A program made the translations under genes and the position numbers. The notes beneath the pieces were generated by a model. That model ran no database searches and was not told the origin of the DNA. It worked only from the letters and a program-made list of their open reading frames with translations. From positions 1 to 64,000 of the forward strand of contig CADCWO010000264.1 in assembly GCA_902806435.1 (NCBI GenBank): a DNA stretch of 64,000 nucleotides, read 5' to 3'. This DNA is from an uncultured Synechococcales cyanobacterium (GTDB lineage: Bacteria > Cyanobacteriota > Cyanobacteriia > Thermosynechococcales > Thermosynechococcaceae). This document shows positions 18,858 to 27,881 of this stretch, in pieces (position 1 is the first letter of the stretch; each line of letters starts with the position of its first letter).

Positions 18858-19742
18858 ATGGCACGCAAGGATACAATTTTTGAGCGCTTTTTAGCACCCG
18901 TTGTGCGTCTTTTTATTGATGAACCGGCACTTCAACAGTTTTACGACACCACAGACTGGCAATACGAGAGCGATCGCTTTCGTCGGCCGGAGCTGGCTTA
19001 TCCGGCCTACTACGTGCAGGAAAACTTTCACGGCATTGAAGGGGGATATCTAACACCTGGGGCTGCCGTCTCCTACGACCCAATTACGCAATACGCCTTA
19101 CCCCCCAGTGAAACCTTAATTCGCCAGGGTTTAATCGATAACATTCACTGCCAGCCCCGGCGGATTTTGGACCTGGGTTGTGGTACTGGCTCGACTACCC
19201 TGATGCTGAAGCAAGCCTTTCCGCAAGCGGAGGTAATTGGGCTAGACCTATCTCCTTATATGTTGTTCATGGCAGATCGCAAGGCTCAGCAAGCAAGTCT
19301 AGACATTCAGTTTATTCACGCAAACGCAGAGCAAACTAACTTTCCTGCCGCGAGCTTTGATTTAGTCACTGCTGCCTTGCTGTTTCACGAAACTCCGGCA
19401 GCTGTATCGCAAGCCATTCTAGAAGAGGCGTTCCGGCTGCTAAGTGCTGGTGGCCAGGTATTGGTTCTAGACGGCCACCAGAAAGTGCTGCGTCAACTGG
19501 ATTGGCTGCACAACATTTTTGAAGAACCCTACATTGAAGACTATGCTACTGGCAGTGTTGATGCCTGGATGGGAGCGGCTGGATTTGGTGCCGTGCGAAC
19601 GGATGACCAGTGGTGGATTCATCAAGTCACCAGTGGCACCAAGCCTCTGCCTAAAGGGAAGCAGATGTCAATTTCAACCAGTCAACATCCTATTCTGGCG
19701 GAAGTAGTAGGGCCTGCTTTTGCGGTCGATCCGGTGGTATGA
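18858..19742 (+). CDS. class I SAM-dependent methyltransferase
   Basis: The Rossmann-fold methyltransferase core spans about residues 95-230, with motif I ILDLGCGTGSTT, the acidic end of beta-2 in VIGLDLSPYML, and motif post-II NFPAASFDLVTAALLFHE. An N-terminal extension of about 90 residues precedes it. The product is soluble, 294 aa, with no adjacent pathway genes that reveal the substrate. Its last four bases overlap the start of the HAD gene (ATGA), showing translational coupling. Confidence 0.85.
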   Translation: MARKDTIFERFLAPVVRLFIDEPALQQFYDTTDWQYESDRFRRPELAYPAYYVQENFHGIEGGYLTPGAAVSYDPITQYALPPSETLIRQGLIDNIHCQPRRILDLGCGTGSTTLMLKQAFPQAEVIGLDLSPYMLFMADRKAQQASLDIQFIHANAEQTNFPAASFDLVTAALLFHETPAAVSQAILEEAFRLLSAGGQVLVLDGHQKVLRQLDWLHNIFEEPYIEDYATGSVDAWMGAAGFGAVRTDDQWWIHQVTSGTKPLPKGKQMSISTSQHPILAEVVGPAFAVDPVV

Positions 19743-20446
19743 CGCTGAAAGCCGTTTTGTTTGACTTCAACGGGGTAATTTTTGATGATGAGCCGCTTCA
19801 TCAAAAACTGGTTGACCAAATTTTGCTAGTAGAAAATCTGCGCCCCCAACCAGGGGCCTACCAGCAGTTTTGCTTGGGCCGCAGCGATCGCGCCTGCTTG
19901 AGAGATCTACTGACTAATCAGGGGCGGGTAGTGACTGATGCCTATTTAGAAGTGCTAATCAGTCGGAAGTCACAGGCCTACCAGCGCTGCTTGGGGGCCT
20001 TAGGTCAGCTTCCTCTATTTCCCGGATTGGTCAATTTGATCACTGCCCTTCAGACCGCACAACTTAAACTGGCAATCGTTAGTGGAGCATTGCGCTCAGA
20101 AATCAAAGAGGTACTGAGCCAAAGTGGCCTGGTTCAGCTCTTTCCAGTGATCGTAGCCGGTGATGATCTAGAAGCTAGCAAACCCGCACCGGATAGCTAT
20201 CTTCTGGCTCTTCAGCGCCTCAACGACAAATATCCAACGCTAAACCTGCGGCCTGCTGAGTGTTTGGCAGTTGAAGATACTTTCGCTGGAATTGCTGCCG
20301 CTAAGGGAGCAGGAATCTCGGTGATGGCAGTTGCCAATACCTATCCCTTTCACATGCTGCAACGGCAAGCCAATTGGACAGTAGATTCCTTGGTTGATCT
20401 GGAGCTAGAGCGAATCCAATCCGTTTTCACCCACTCCCCCAGTTAA
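19739..20446 (+). CDS. HAD-superfamily protein with DxN catalytic motif
   Basis: A 235-aa HAD subfamily I protein resembling beta-phosphoglucomutases. Motif I reads FDFNGVIFD, with Asn where the general acid/base Asp normally stands (DxD). Motif II is IVSGA, motif III is Lys in ASKPAPDSY, and motif IV is VEDTFAGIAAAK. The same Asn variant is, as far as I recall, shared by a cyanobacterial subgroup, so it is probably inherited and not an error. The Asn would weaken phosphoester hydrolysis. It overlaps the upstream methyltransferase by four bases. Confidence 0.82.
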   Translation: MTLKAVLFDFNGVIFDDEPLHQKLVDQILLVENLRPQPGAYQQFCLGRSDRACLRDLLTNQGRVVTDAYLEVLISRKSQAYQRCLGALGQLPLFPGLVNLITALQTAQLKLAIVSGALRSEIKEVLSQSGLVQLFPVIVAGDDLEASKPAPDSYLLALQRLNDKYPTLNLRPAECLAVEDTFAGIAAAKGAGISVMAVANTYPFHMLQRQANWTVDSLVDLELERIQSVFTHSPS

Positions 20447-20499
20447 CCCAGGAAGCCTAGAAGGGTTGATTGGGGTGATCAGCTTCTCCCGGTGGGCCA

Positions 20500-22809
20500 T
20501 TACTCAAATTCAGCGTCGTCAAATTCCTGGAGATCAAGGTCTAATTCTGGTTCCTCCGAATCTTCAGCCCCCTCAGCAGCTTCACTACCACCCCCAACCA
20601 CTAGCAGATCAATCTGCTGGCGGTAGTAATCGACGCTCTTAACCTGAACTTCGACTAGATCTCCCAACCGATACTGCCTACGGCTCTTGCGGCCAATCAG
20701 AGTCTGCTGCCGGGAGCGATACTCATACCAGTCATCTTTTAAGGAGCTGACGTGGACCAAACCTTCCACCAGAAGTTCTTCAATTTCGACAAAAAAACCA
20801 TAGGACTGGATGCCAGTAATTAGGCCCCGGAAGATCTCTCCAGTTCGCGCTTGCATCTGCTTGGCTTTCTGTAAGCCTTCTAGGTCTTGTTGGGCCTGCT
20901 GAGCAATTTTTTCGCGCTCATTGAGTTGGTTAATTGCGCTAGTTAGACTGGCTTCTAGTTCTCGCTGGGTTTCTGGTGGTAAAACGTTCCAGTTAATCTG
21001 ACCATGACAGCTGCTATGAGACAAATTGACCCGTTCTTTAGCCCGCGTGGTGCGGCGATCACGGCCTTGGGCGAATACTGCATGCAGTACACGCTGGTTA
21101 AAGACATCCGCATAGCGATGCAGCGGAGAAACGGCGTGGCTATAGGCTTGGGCGATAGCAAGACCAAAATGCGGTCCTACTGTGGAGCTGTAGCTAGCTG
21201 GCTTGAGGGCTGAGCGTAACAATTGCGTCAGGATAGGAGAGGCATTAGCCGCCGCAAACTGCTGCACAAAGCTTTGAAAATCTTGGGGCTGCACTCGCTC
21301 TTCCTGCAACAGCGTTAGCTCAATCCCCAGGTTATGGTTGAGCTTGATTAGCTCTTGCACATTGTAAAGCTCAGGCACCGGCTGCGTCCGATAAATCGCC
21401 GGGACGCCTAGAGCTTGCAGGTGGCTGGCGATCACTGCGTTTGCCAGCACCAGTAATTCTTGAAGCAAGCTATGCATTTGCCAACCAGGGACAGCTGCCA
21501 TCGCGCCAATCAGCCCCTCGTCGTCATAGTTATAGACCTGCGGTGTGCCTAGAGCCAGCTCAAAACCGCCACGCTGGACTCGCTGCTGCCGTAGTTTCTC
21601 AGCAAGGACTTGGAGCTGTTCAACCCACTCCAGTAAAGGCGCCAAATCTTGCTCTTGGGTATCTTGAGGTCGAGCGAGCATCGCTTCTGCTTGCTGGTGA
21701 GTAAGTTGATGATCAACTTGGATCACCGAGGGCTGAAGCTCAAACTCCAGTAGTTCTCCCGCTGAATTAAGCGTCAGCAGCACAGAGATCGCTAATCGTT
21801 CCTGACCGGGAGATAAGGCACACAATTGTTGTGACAGTTGCGGCGGAAATAGGGGAAAAGCGGTTTCCCCCAAATAGACTGCCATACCTCGCTTAAGGGC
21901 AACCCGGTCTAGGGGTGAATCTACTGCTACATAAGAGGTAACATCTGCTATATGCACCCCAAGTTGCCACTGCTCTGAGACCGTTTCCAAAGAGATAGCA
22001 TGATCCAGTAGCTGAGTCCCAGCAACAGAATTTTCTAGCGTCACCGTTCGTAGGTGCCGCAGGTCCAGTCGCTTCTTGAAGTCTGTTTTGCGAACTTGCG
22101 CAGGCAATTTCTCCGCCGCCTGAAGTGCCGCACTAGGAAAAGATCGCGGCAAATCATGCTTGCAGCAAACTAGATCTGTATCAGCCGCCGACTGGGCATC
22201 GCTACCCAGGATCTGGGTGACTCTGCCCACGGGGGGGTACTGAGCTAAGGGATAACGCACAATCTCCACATGCACTAATTGATCGATCGCTGCTGTTAAA
22301 TCGGGAGTTTCTTCATCCAGTTTTAGTTCCAACTCGAACAGCAACCGATCATCCAAAGGCACAGCCCGAAAACCTGCATCGGTTTGCTTTACCCGCGCAA
22401 TAACCGAAGGGTTAGCTCGTTCGACGATCAACCGTACTTCTCCTTCCGGGCTACGGCGGCGGCGGCCTTCCTTGGTGACTTTAATTAAAACTTGATCTCC
22501 ATTCCAGGCTGTACTTAGTTGGCTCTCGCGGATGTAAATGTCTTCAGCTTCTTCCACATCCTGAATCGCAAAACAGAAACCCTTGCTAGAGCAGCGCAGT
22601 TTTCCCTCAACTAGACCTTCTTCCGGTACTCGTCGATACTTGCCCCGCTCTTTGACCAAAATCCCAGTTCTTTCTAAAGCATCAAGAGCAATTTGTAATC
22701 GCCGTAGACTGGCTTCATCGTCACAACCTAGTTTTTTCTCTAAAACCTTAGGGGCAACAAGTTTCTCATCCTCAAAGCTAGCCAGTAGTGCACTGATCGA
22801 AGGTTCCAT
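20500..22809 (-). CDS. rnr: RNase II/R family 3'-5' exoribonuclease (VacB-like)
   Basis: The enzyme degrades RNA processively from the 3' end. Order of parts: an N-terminal winged-helix-like region (MEPSISALLASFEDEKLVAPK), an OB cold-shock domain, the RNB catalytic domain from about residue 240 (KRLDLRHLRTVTLEN, then QLGVHIADVTSYV with the metal-binding Asp), and a C-terminal S1 domain (FRGLITGIQSYGFFVEIEEL). The acidic tail EEPELDLDLQEFDDAEFE is unusual. I chose the internal ATG because the family begins at this point; an ATG at 22839 would add ten residues. Confidence 0.9.
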   Translation of the reverse strand: MEPSISALLASFEDEKLVAPKVLEKKLGCDDEASLRRLQIALDALERTGILVKERGKYRRVPEEGLVEGKLRCSSKGFCFAIQDVEEAEDIYIRESQLSTAWNGDQVLIKVTKEGRRRRSPEGEVRLIVERANPSVIARVKQTDAGFRAVPLDDRLLFELELKLDEETPDLTAAIDQLVHVEIVRYPLAQYPPVGRVTQILGSDAQSAADTDLVCCKHDLPRSFPSAALQAAEKLPAQVRKTDFKKRLDLRHLRTVTLENSVAGTQLLDHAISLETVSEQWQLGVHIADVTSYVAVDSPLDRVALKRGMAVYLGETAFPLFPPQLSQQLCALSPGQERLAISVLLTLNSAGELLEFELQPSVIQVDHQLTHQQAEAMLARPQDTQEQDLAPLLEWVEQLQVLAEKLRQQRVQRGGFELALGTPQVYNYDDEGLIGAMAAVPGWQMHSLLQELLVLANAVIASHLQALGVPAIYRTQPVPELYNVQELIKLNHNLGIELTLLQEERVQPQDFQSFVQQFAAANASPILTQLLRSALKPASYSSTVGPHFGLAIAQAYSHAVSPLHRYADVFNQRVLHAVFAQGRDRRTTRAKERVNLSHSSCHGQINWNVLPPETQRELEASLTSAINQLNEREKIAQQAQQDLEGLQKAKQMQARTGEIFRGLITGIQSYGFFVEIEELLVEGLVHVSSLKDDWYEYRSRQQTLIGRKSRRQYRLGDLVEVQVKSVDYYRQQIDLLVVGGGSEAAEGAEDSEEPELDLDLQEFDDAEFE

Positions 22810-23188
22810 GCAACGATAAATCCTTAATCTCCAATTCAATTTTTAGACCCTACCCAGCATTCCCCCGCCGAGATTACCAACTTAGAAGTTTCTCGCAAGT
22901 TAGGGGTTACATATCTGAGACATTGCTCTAGAGGGCAGGGCTGTGGCGGAAATGAAATATTGCAATCCGCGTATCTCCATTAGGGCATTTGGATTGCCAG
23001 GGGGCCATCAACGAGTTAATCGGTGACCATCTCAAAAGGCATCGCTATGAGTTCAGCGTACTCTACCGTGTGGTGCTTACTGTGCCAAACAGTTCCGCGT
23101 GAGATGTCAGCCTATGACGACAGCGGGTGGAAGATTTCCTCCGTTTGTTGTCAGATCAAGCTGATGGTTTTACCTTACTAATCTTAGG
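22810..23188. other. intergenic region, 379 bp
   Basis: This lies between the RNase gene start and the phoU stop codon. I see no open frame, tRNA or terminator with a convincing T-run. It serves as leader of the exoribonuclease gene. Confidence 0.4.
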
Positions 23189-23848
23189 CTAATATCGTCG
23201 ACCTGTAACGATATAGGCAACGCGCTGACCAATGTTGGTCGCATGATCCGCCATCCGTTCTAAATGCCGGATTACCAGTACTAGTAACAAGATTGGTTCC
23301 AAAGGTCCTTGAATACTAGTTTGGTGGGCCAATAAGCTATAAAGTGTTTCGTAGTCAGTATCAACTGCATCATCCTGCACTTTAAGCTGCAAACCAGATT
23401 CAGCGTCTAGATCAGACAAAGCGGCCAAGCTTGTGGAGAACATGGCTCGGCCTCGATTTGACATTTGTTGAACCTGTACCATGCACGGCTGCGCTGGGTA
23501 GAGAAATAATTTAGCAGCAATCTCTCCCAAATCTTCGGCGTAATCACCAATTCGCTCTAAATCTCGCACAAGTTGCATTAAGGTGCTAATTAGCCGCAAA
23601 TCGCGAGCCACAGGTGATTGTAGAGCAATCAAAGTTACACAGTCCAACTCGATTTGACGATAGAACTGGTCAATTTGCTTCTCCTGTAGGGTAATTTGGT
23701 TAGCTGCCTCTAGATTTTGTTCAAACAAGGCTTGATGGGCTAACCAAAAGGAGTTTTCGACCAAAGCACCCATGCGCAAAACATCCTCTTGTAAGCGCTT
23801 AACTTGCCGCTCAAAGTGAGTGCGAGTAGGTTTGGATGTGTCGTTCAC
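23189..23848 (-). CDS. phoU: phosphate-signalling protein PhoU
   Basis: PhoU couples the Pst phosphate transporter to the PhoR/SphS-type kinase and represses the Pho regulon when phosphate is sufficient. Its two three-helix bundles are visible as the duplicated metal-site pattern: ARDLRLISTLMQLVRDLERIGD in the first half and VIRHLERMADHATNIGQRVAYI in the second. At 219 aa it is standard. No pst, phoB or phoR gene is adjacent. It is divergent from the hypothetical gene at 24.1 kb. Confidence 0.94.
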   Translation of the reverse strand: MNDTSKPTRTHFERQVKRLQEDVLRMGALVENSFWLAHQALFEQNLEAANQITLQEKQIDQFYRQIELDCVTLIALQSPVARDLRLISTLMQLVRDLERIGDYAEDLGEIAAKLFLYPAQPCMVQVQQMSNRGRAMFSTSLAALSDLDAESGLQLKVQDDAVDTDYETLYSLLAHQTSIQGPLEPILLLVLVIRHLERMADHATNIGQRVAYIVTGRRY

Positions 23849-24107
23849 AGGTTAAATAAAGTGAACAGATGCTTATTTAAGTATAACGAGCCCATAGATT
23901 AAGAAAAATAAAGTACCAATCTCTGCATAAGTTCTGGAAGGTATTAAGCATTTTCCGCATTCTAGAATTAAGCTAGGTTAAACCTAATCTAGATTCTGCA
24001 TTTATTCCAGAGGTGCTGTCCTCTCAATCACTATCTGTGACTACTGCTGCAATCCCTTTTAGTGATCGCTGGTTCCATCAGGTTTTAATCAGGCTCCTGC
24101 CTACTAT

Positions 24108-24899
24108 ATGTATTCTCAACTGCAAACTCGCTACCCAAACGCTAGCCTCGTCTCAGAATTGCTCCAAATCCAAGACGGTAATTTTGTCGTTCGAGCTGTG
24201 GTCCAGGTAGCAGGGGTTACCTTGACTAGCGGTATGGCAGCCTCACCTAAAATTGAACAGGCAGAGGATCAAGCACGGCTGCGGGCCTTAGCAGTACTTG
24301 GTATTTATCCCTCAACTGAGGAGTTACAAGCTTACGCGATTGAAGACCCGAGAGGTGAGACAAAATCGCTTCCGGCAGGAGCACCAGCTAAGACTGATCA
24401 GGATCACTTAGACCTCAAGCTAGCTAGTCGCCAGCCAGACCTGTCTCTGGGCCAGTCACCAGCCGCAGCCCCGCTAGTAAATTCAGACTTACTATCAGAT
24501 GCTTATCCAACTGAGGCTGCTACCTTTCCGGGTCTAGACTTAGAACCGAATGGTGTGGGCGCAGCAAGCCGTTCCCCTGATTCAACTCCTGCCAAGGCCC
24601 GACCTAGCCCCGACGATGGCACTGCGTTTAGCTCCGATCGAGGATATAATGGCAAGCCGGCCCTTCAATCTCGTCCTGCCCCAAAGGCTGAGACACTGCC
24701 GGAGCCCGTTGATTTATCAGATTTTATTGCTCAAACCAGCGTGGAACTCAAACGCCTAGGGTGGAGCAACATTCAGGGACGGAATCATTTACAGCAGACT
24801 TACGGCAAGCGATCGCGTCAACAACTGACCGATGAAGAACTTCTAGAATTCTTGCAGTACCTACAAGCTCAACCGTCAGCAGATGAGCCCTTCTTCTAG
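24108..24899 (+). CDS. conserved-looking hypothetical protein with disordered middle
   Basis: The first 70 residues look folded (SLVSELLQIQDGNFVVRAVVQVAG then KIEQAEDQARLRALAVLGIYP). The pattern of a strand-rich segment followed by an Ala-rich helix with a charged face is loosely like Rad52-type single-strand DNA modules, but I cannot establish that. About residues 85-200 are Pro/Ala/Ser-rich and probably disordered. The last 60 residues fold again (LKRLGWSNIQGRNHLQQTYG, then QLTDEELLEFLQYL), which resembles a small helical DNA- or RNA-binding tail. No operon partners. Confidence 0.6.
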   Translation: MYSQLQTRYPNASLVSELLQIQDGNFVVRAVVQVAGVTLTSGMAASPKIEQAEDQARLRALAVLGIYPSTEELQAYAIEDPRGETKSLPAGAPAKTDQDHLDLKLASRQPDLSLGQSPAAAPLVNSDLLSDAYPTEAATFPGLDLEPNGVGAASRSPDSTPAKARPSPDDGTAFSSDRGYNGKPALQSRPAPKAETLPEPVDLSDFIAQTSVELKRLGWSNIQGRNHLQQTYGKRSRQQLTDEELLEFLQYLQAQPSADEPFF

Positions 24900-25080
24900 C
24901 TTGGCCAAGGTAATTTCTCAGAGCAATTAAATTTTTAATCTCGGTAGCAGGTCACTTTTACACATTTACAGGTAGCCAAATGCACCATTTCAAGCCAATA
25001 TGAAGTGTTTTATGGGCAAAGCACCTTGTCAATAGAGAATCAAGCTAAGCTAGCTGGAGAGGGAAATGGAAGACAAGCGA

Positions 25081-25689
25081 ATGAGCGAGCAAAGTTCCTA
25101 CGAGAAGCTCGGTGTTTCAGAAGAAGCCTCTTTTGAGGAAATTCAAGCTGCCCGCGATCAGTTAGTTGAGGCCGCTGGTGATGATGAAAAGTCCCGGCAA
25201 CAAATTGAGGTGGCCTACGATGCCGTTTTGATGGATCGGCTGCGTCGACGACAAGAGGGAAAAATCAAAGTTCCTGAGGGGATTCGTTTTCCAGAAAAGC
25301 TAGTAGCTCCTCCCCCTAAGGTTAGCCTGCCCAGGGGAAATCAATCCTTACCTTGGCTACAGCGGCTGATAGATAGACCCACGACCAGAGATGTCCTGTT
25401 ACCAGCAGCCTTCTTTATCACTCTGGGGAGTTTTAGCCTCTATTGGCAAAATGCAGATTCTCTGGCATTTTTATTAGCACTGGGGGTCGGCTTTACTCTC
25501 TACTTCCTCAATCGCAAAGAAGGTAAGCTGGGTCGCGCCTTGCTGCTAACGCTGGCCAGTTTATTCATTAGTGGTTTGTTCGCAACTTTGGTCCAACCGC
25601 AGCTGCCCCTCGGAAGTTTAACCCCGGAGACCTTTGTCAGTCTGGTCATTTTTGTCGTGTTTTGGCTAGTAAGTAGCTTCTTGCGCTGA
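25081..25689 (+). CDS. CPP1-like (DnaJ-like chaperone) membrane protein
   Basis: Residues 1-60 are a divergent J-like domain (SYEKLGVSEEASFEEIQAARDQL) without the HPD tripeptide. Three or four hydrophobic segments occupy the C-terminal half (VLLPAAFFITLGSFSLY, LAFLLALGVGFTLYFL, LLLTLASLFISGLF, FVSLVIFVVFWLV). This matches the CPP1 family, whose plant member stabilises protochlorophyllide oxidoreductase and imports proteins into plastids. The start at MSEQSS has GGAAG upstream; an ATG five codons earlier (25066) is an alternative. Confidence 0.82.
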   Translation: MSEQSSYEKLGVSEEASFEEIQAARDQLVEAAGDDEKSRQQIEVAYDAVLMDRLRRRQEGKIKVPEGIRFPEKLVAPPPKVSLPRGNQSLPWLQRLIDRPTTRDVLLPAAFFITLGSFSLYWQNADSLAFLLALGVGFTLYFLNRKEGKLGRALLLTLASLFISGLFATLVQPQLPLGSLTPETFVSLVIFVVFWLVSSFLR

Positions 25690-25705
25690 GGCTAGAGGCC
25701 AGTTT

Positions 25706-25835
25706 CGAGTTTTTGGTTTTGAGTTAAACTCACAGCTCAAGCTAGGGAAAGGGTAGTGGCACAGGAATCTTGCCGCGTAACTCCACTGAGAGCTTTGGAT
25801 GAATACTTTCTGACTAACTCAGAACTAAAAACTCA
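25706..25835. repeat. imperfect 21-bp inverted repeat flanking an 88-bp spacer
   Basis: The left arm at 25706-25726 and right arm at 25815-25835 pair with three mismatches. Both arms are built of GAGTTTT-like units, a simple repeat type frequent in cyanobacterial spacers. The right arm includes the TGA stop of the HAD gene. It may be a long-range terminator for the two convergent genes or a remnant of a small mobile repeat. Confidence 0.5.
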
Positions 25836-26540
25836 GTATTCCAAACTGCTTACCGAGTCAGTCTGCTGCAAAACTAGCTCTACTGCTGCACCCAGGTTGG
25901 TAGCAATGAAATCAGGTTTGTGGTGTTCAAGTTGAGTGCGATCTCGAATCCCCGTTAGCAGCCCAATTACTTTAACGTTGTGCATTTTCGCCGAGATCAA
26001 GTCGGCTTCTGTGTCCCCAACCATCCAAACCTGACTTGCTGGTGGAAGTTCGCGCAGTGCCCGCTCCATCAGTAGGGGTTTTTCTTTCGTATCTTTCAAT
26101 TTGACATAGTCATCCTCAAGGCAATAACAGCGATCCGCTGGAAAAAACCGGCCCAAATCGTGGCGCTGAAAGGCATACTCGAGTTCTTTCGTTCGGCGCA
26201 TGGTCATCACGGCTAGGTCAATGCCGGCATACTGCGCCTTTTCTAAGGCAGCCACTGCGCCAGGGACCACTGTGTCGTACTCAAAGTAAGGTTTGGTGTG
26301 AACAGTTTGATAGCGCAGATCGGCAAAAGCTTGCGCTTGGCCTGGTTCTAGACCAGAGATCATGCCAATCTCCTTTTCGGGGGTACGCGATCGCTTTAAG
26401 GCCCAGAACTCAGATTTAGATAGAGGCCGCACGGGCTGATCTAGTTGGCGAGTTTTCTCTAAACAAAAGTGATAGACGCGGTAGTAGCGGTCAGAGACAT
26501 CAATAATCGGCCCGTCAAAGTCGGTGATCAGTCTTATCAT
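25833..26540 (-). CDS. HAD-superfamily hydrolase
   Basis: Motif I TDFDGPIIDVSDRYY has both catalytic Asp residues at the very N-terminus. The helical cap follows at about 18-90 (ALKRSRTPEKEIGMISGL). Motif II is VMTMRR, and motif IV is MVGDTEADLISAK, giving a complete set for a Mg-dependent phosphatase of the phosphoglycolate-phosphatase-like group. Size (235 aa) fits. Substrate unknown. Its start lies about 35 bases downstream of the hpd stop, so the two genes are probably cotranscribed. Confidence 0.85.
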   Translation of the reverse strand: MIRLITDFDGPIIDVSDRYYRVYHFCLEKTRQLDQPVRPLSKSEFWALKRSRTPEKEIGMISGLEPGQAQAFADLRYQTVHTKPYFEYDTVVPGAVAALEKAQYAGIDLAVMTMRRTKELEYAFQRHDLGRFFPADRCYCLEDDYVKLKDTKEKPLLMERALRELPPASQVWMVGDTEADLISAKMHNVKVIGLLTGIRDRTQLEHHKPDFIATNLGAAVELVLQQTDSVSSLEY

Positions 26541-26574
26541 GAGCTCAACGTACAGTGAATTTCTGGAATCGTTT

Positions 26575-27657
26575 TTACTTCAAGCTGCCCCGCTTGATTT
26601 GCTCGCGCTCGATCGCTTCAAACAGAGCCAGGAAATTACCTTCCCCAAATCCTTGCGCCCCGGCTTGCCGCTGGATTAACTCAAAGAAAAAGGTGGGCTG
26701 CTGAAAAATTGGTTGGGTAAAGGTTTGCAGCAGCAGTGCCTGAGGAGAGTGGGCCTGCCAATCGACAAGAACTTGATGGGCCTGTAGGGCTTGCCAATCC
26801 AGCAGTAGCTCAGCGGTACGCTGTTTTAACCCTGTGTAGTAGCTAGCGGGAACCTCCAGGAAAGATAAGCCCCGCTCCCGCAACCCGGCGATCGCCTGCA
26901 CAATATTACTCGTTTGCAGGGCGATATGTTGAATCCCCGGTCCCCGGTTGAGATCTAGGAATTCCTGAATTTGGGAACTGGCAGAAGCAGGTTCATTGAT
27001 CGGCACCTGGGCGGACCCAGCTGGATGTACCATGACTTCGCTGCGGAGGGCTGAGCGAGCAGTTTGAATGGCAAACGTGCGCTGTGGCTGAAATTGCAGC
27101 ACTTCTTGATACCAAGCTAAGGCAGGTTCTAAGTCGCCGGTGGCAACGTTCAGGACGACATGATCAATGCCGGTAAAGTGAGTGGTTGAGACGGGCTGGT
27201 TCCCCCGGCTAGGCGCAGGTAGCAGCGGCGGAATCCCACCACCCGTTAACGGGAGGAGGGGCGTTGTACCAGCGCGTTCCAGTAAGGTGTGCTCCAAGGC
27301 CCCCCAGCCTACGATTTTGGCCCACTTAAGACTGCCTTGCTTACTTGGTTCGAGCTGCACCGGCTCTACAACCTTAGCTTTGGCCTGAATCGCGTGGGTA
27401 ATCACAGCTTCAATATCTGCAACCCGAAAGGCCACATCCGCTACCCCTGGGGGGTGAACCCTTAGAAATTCGGCTACGGGGCCGGCACTACTAAGAGGCG
27501 AAGAGAGGACAAAGTAAATCGGCCCACTTTTAACCACTTCTGTCTGAGCGAATTCGCGCCTCCCCCCAGCAACAGGCTCAAAACCCATCGTCTGCACAAA
27601 CCAATCTCGCGATCGCATTGCATCTTCGACGTAGAAGTGAATGTGGTCAATGTTCAT
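26575..27657 (-). CDS. hppD: 4-hydroxyphenylpyruvate dioxygenase
   Basis: HPPD oxidises 4-hydroxyphenylpyruvate to homogentisate; in cyanobacteria this feeds tocopherol synthesis. Two vicinal-oxygen-chelate domains are present. The N-terminal half begins MNIDHIHFYVEDAMRSRD. The C-terminal half carries the iron ligands: His in FTGIDHVVLNV, His in GPGIQHIALQTSN, and Glu in the tail FFFELIQRQAG. I chose the MNID start because the family begins there; an ATG seven codons upstream exists (27678). No homogentisate phytyltransferase was recognised in this window. Confidence 0.93.
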   Translation of the reverse strand: MNIDHIHFYVEDAMRSRDWFVQTMGFEPVAGGRREFAQTEVVKSGPIYFVLSSPLSSAGPVAEFLRVHPPGVADVAFRVADIEAVITHAIQAKAKVVEPVQLEPSKQGSLKWAKIVGWGALEHTLLERAGTTPLLPLTGGGIPPLLPAPSRGNQPVSTTHFTGIDHVVLNVATGDLEPALAWYQEVLQFQPQRTFAIQTARSALRSEVMVHPAGSAQVPINEPASASSQIQEFLDLNRGPGIQHIALQTSNIVQAIAGLRERGLSFLEVPASYYTGLKQRTAELLLDWQALQAHQVLVDWQAHSPQALLLQTFTQPIFQQPTFFFELIQRQAGAQGFGEGNFLALFEAIEREQIKRGSLK

Positions 27658-27881
27658 AGCATCTTTTTCGTCACCCACGAGAATTAAACGTCACTGCAAT
27701 ACCCTCAATCGAGTTCACAGCGCATACAACCTCCTGCACCCTACCGGGATTAAACTACCATCTTCCCGATTAACTCCCTTTCTAGTGTTCAACATTTTGA
27801 GCCGGATTTCTGGCAATCAGTAAGAAAAAGGGGTCTTTGTAAAAATCGTTAGTAGTATAGGGAGACACTCAAAAAACTAAC

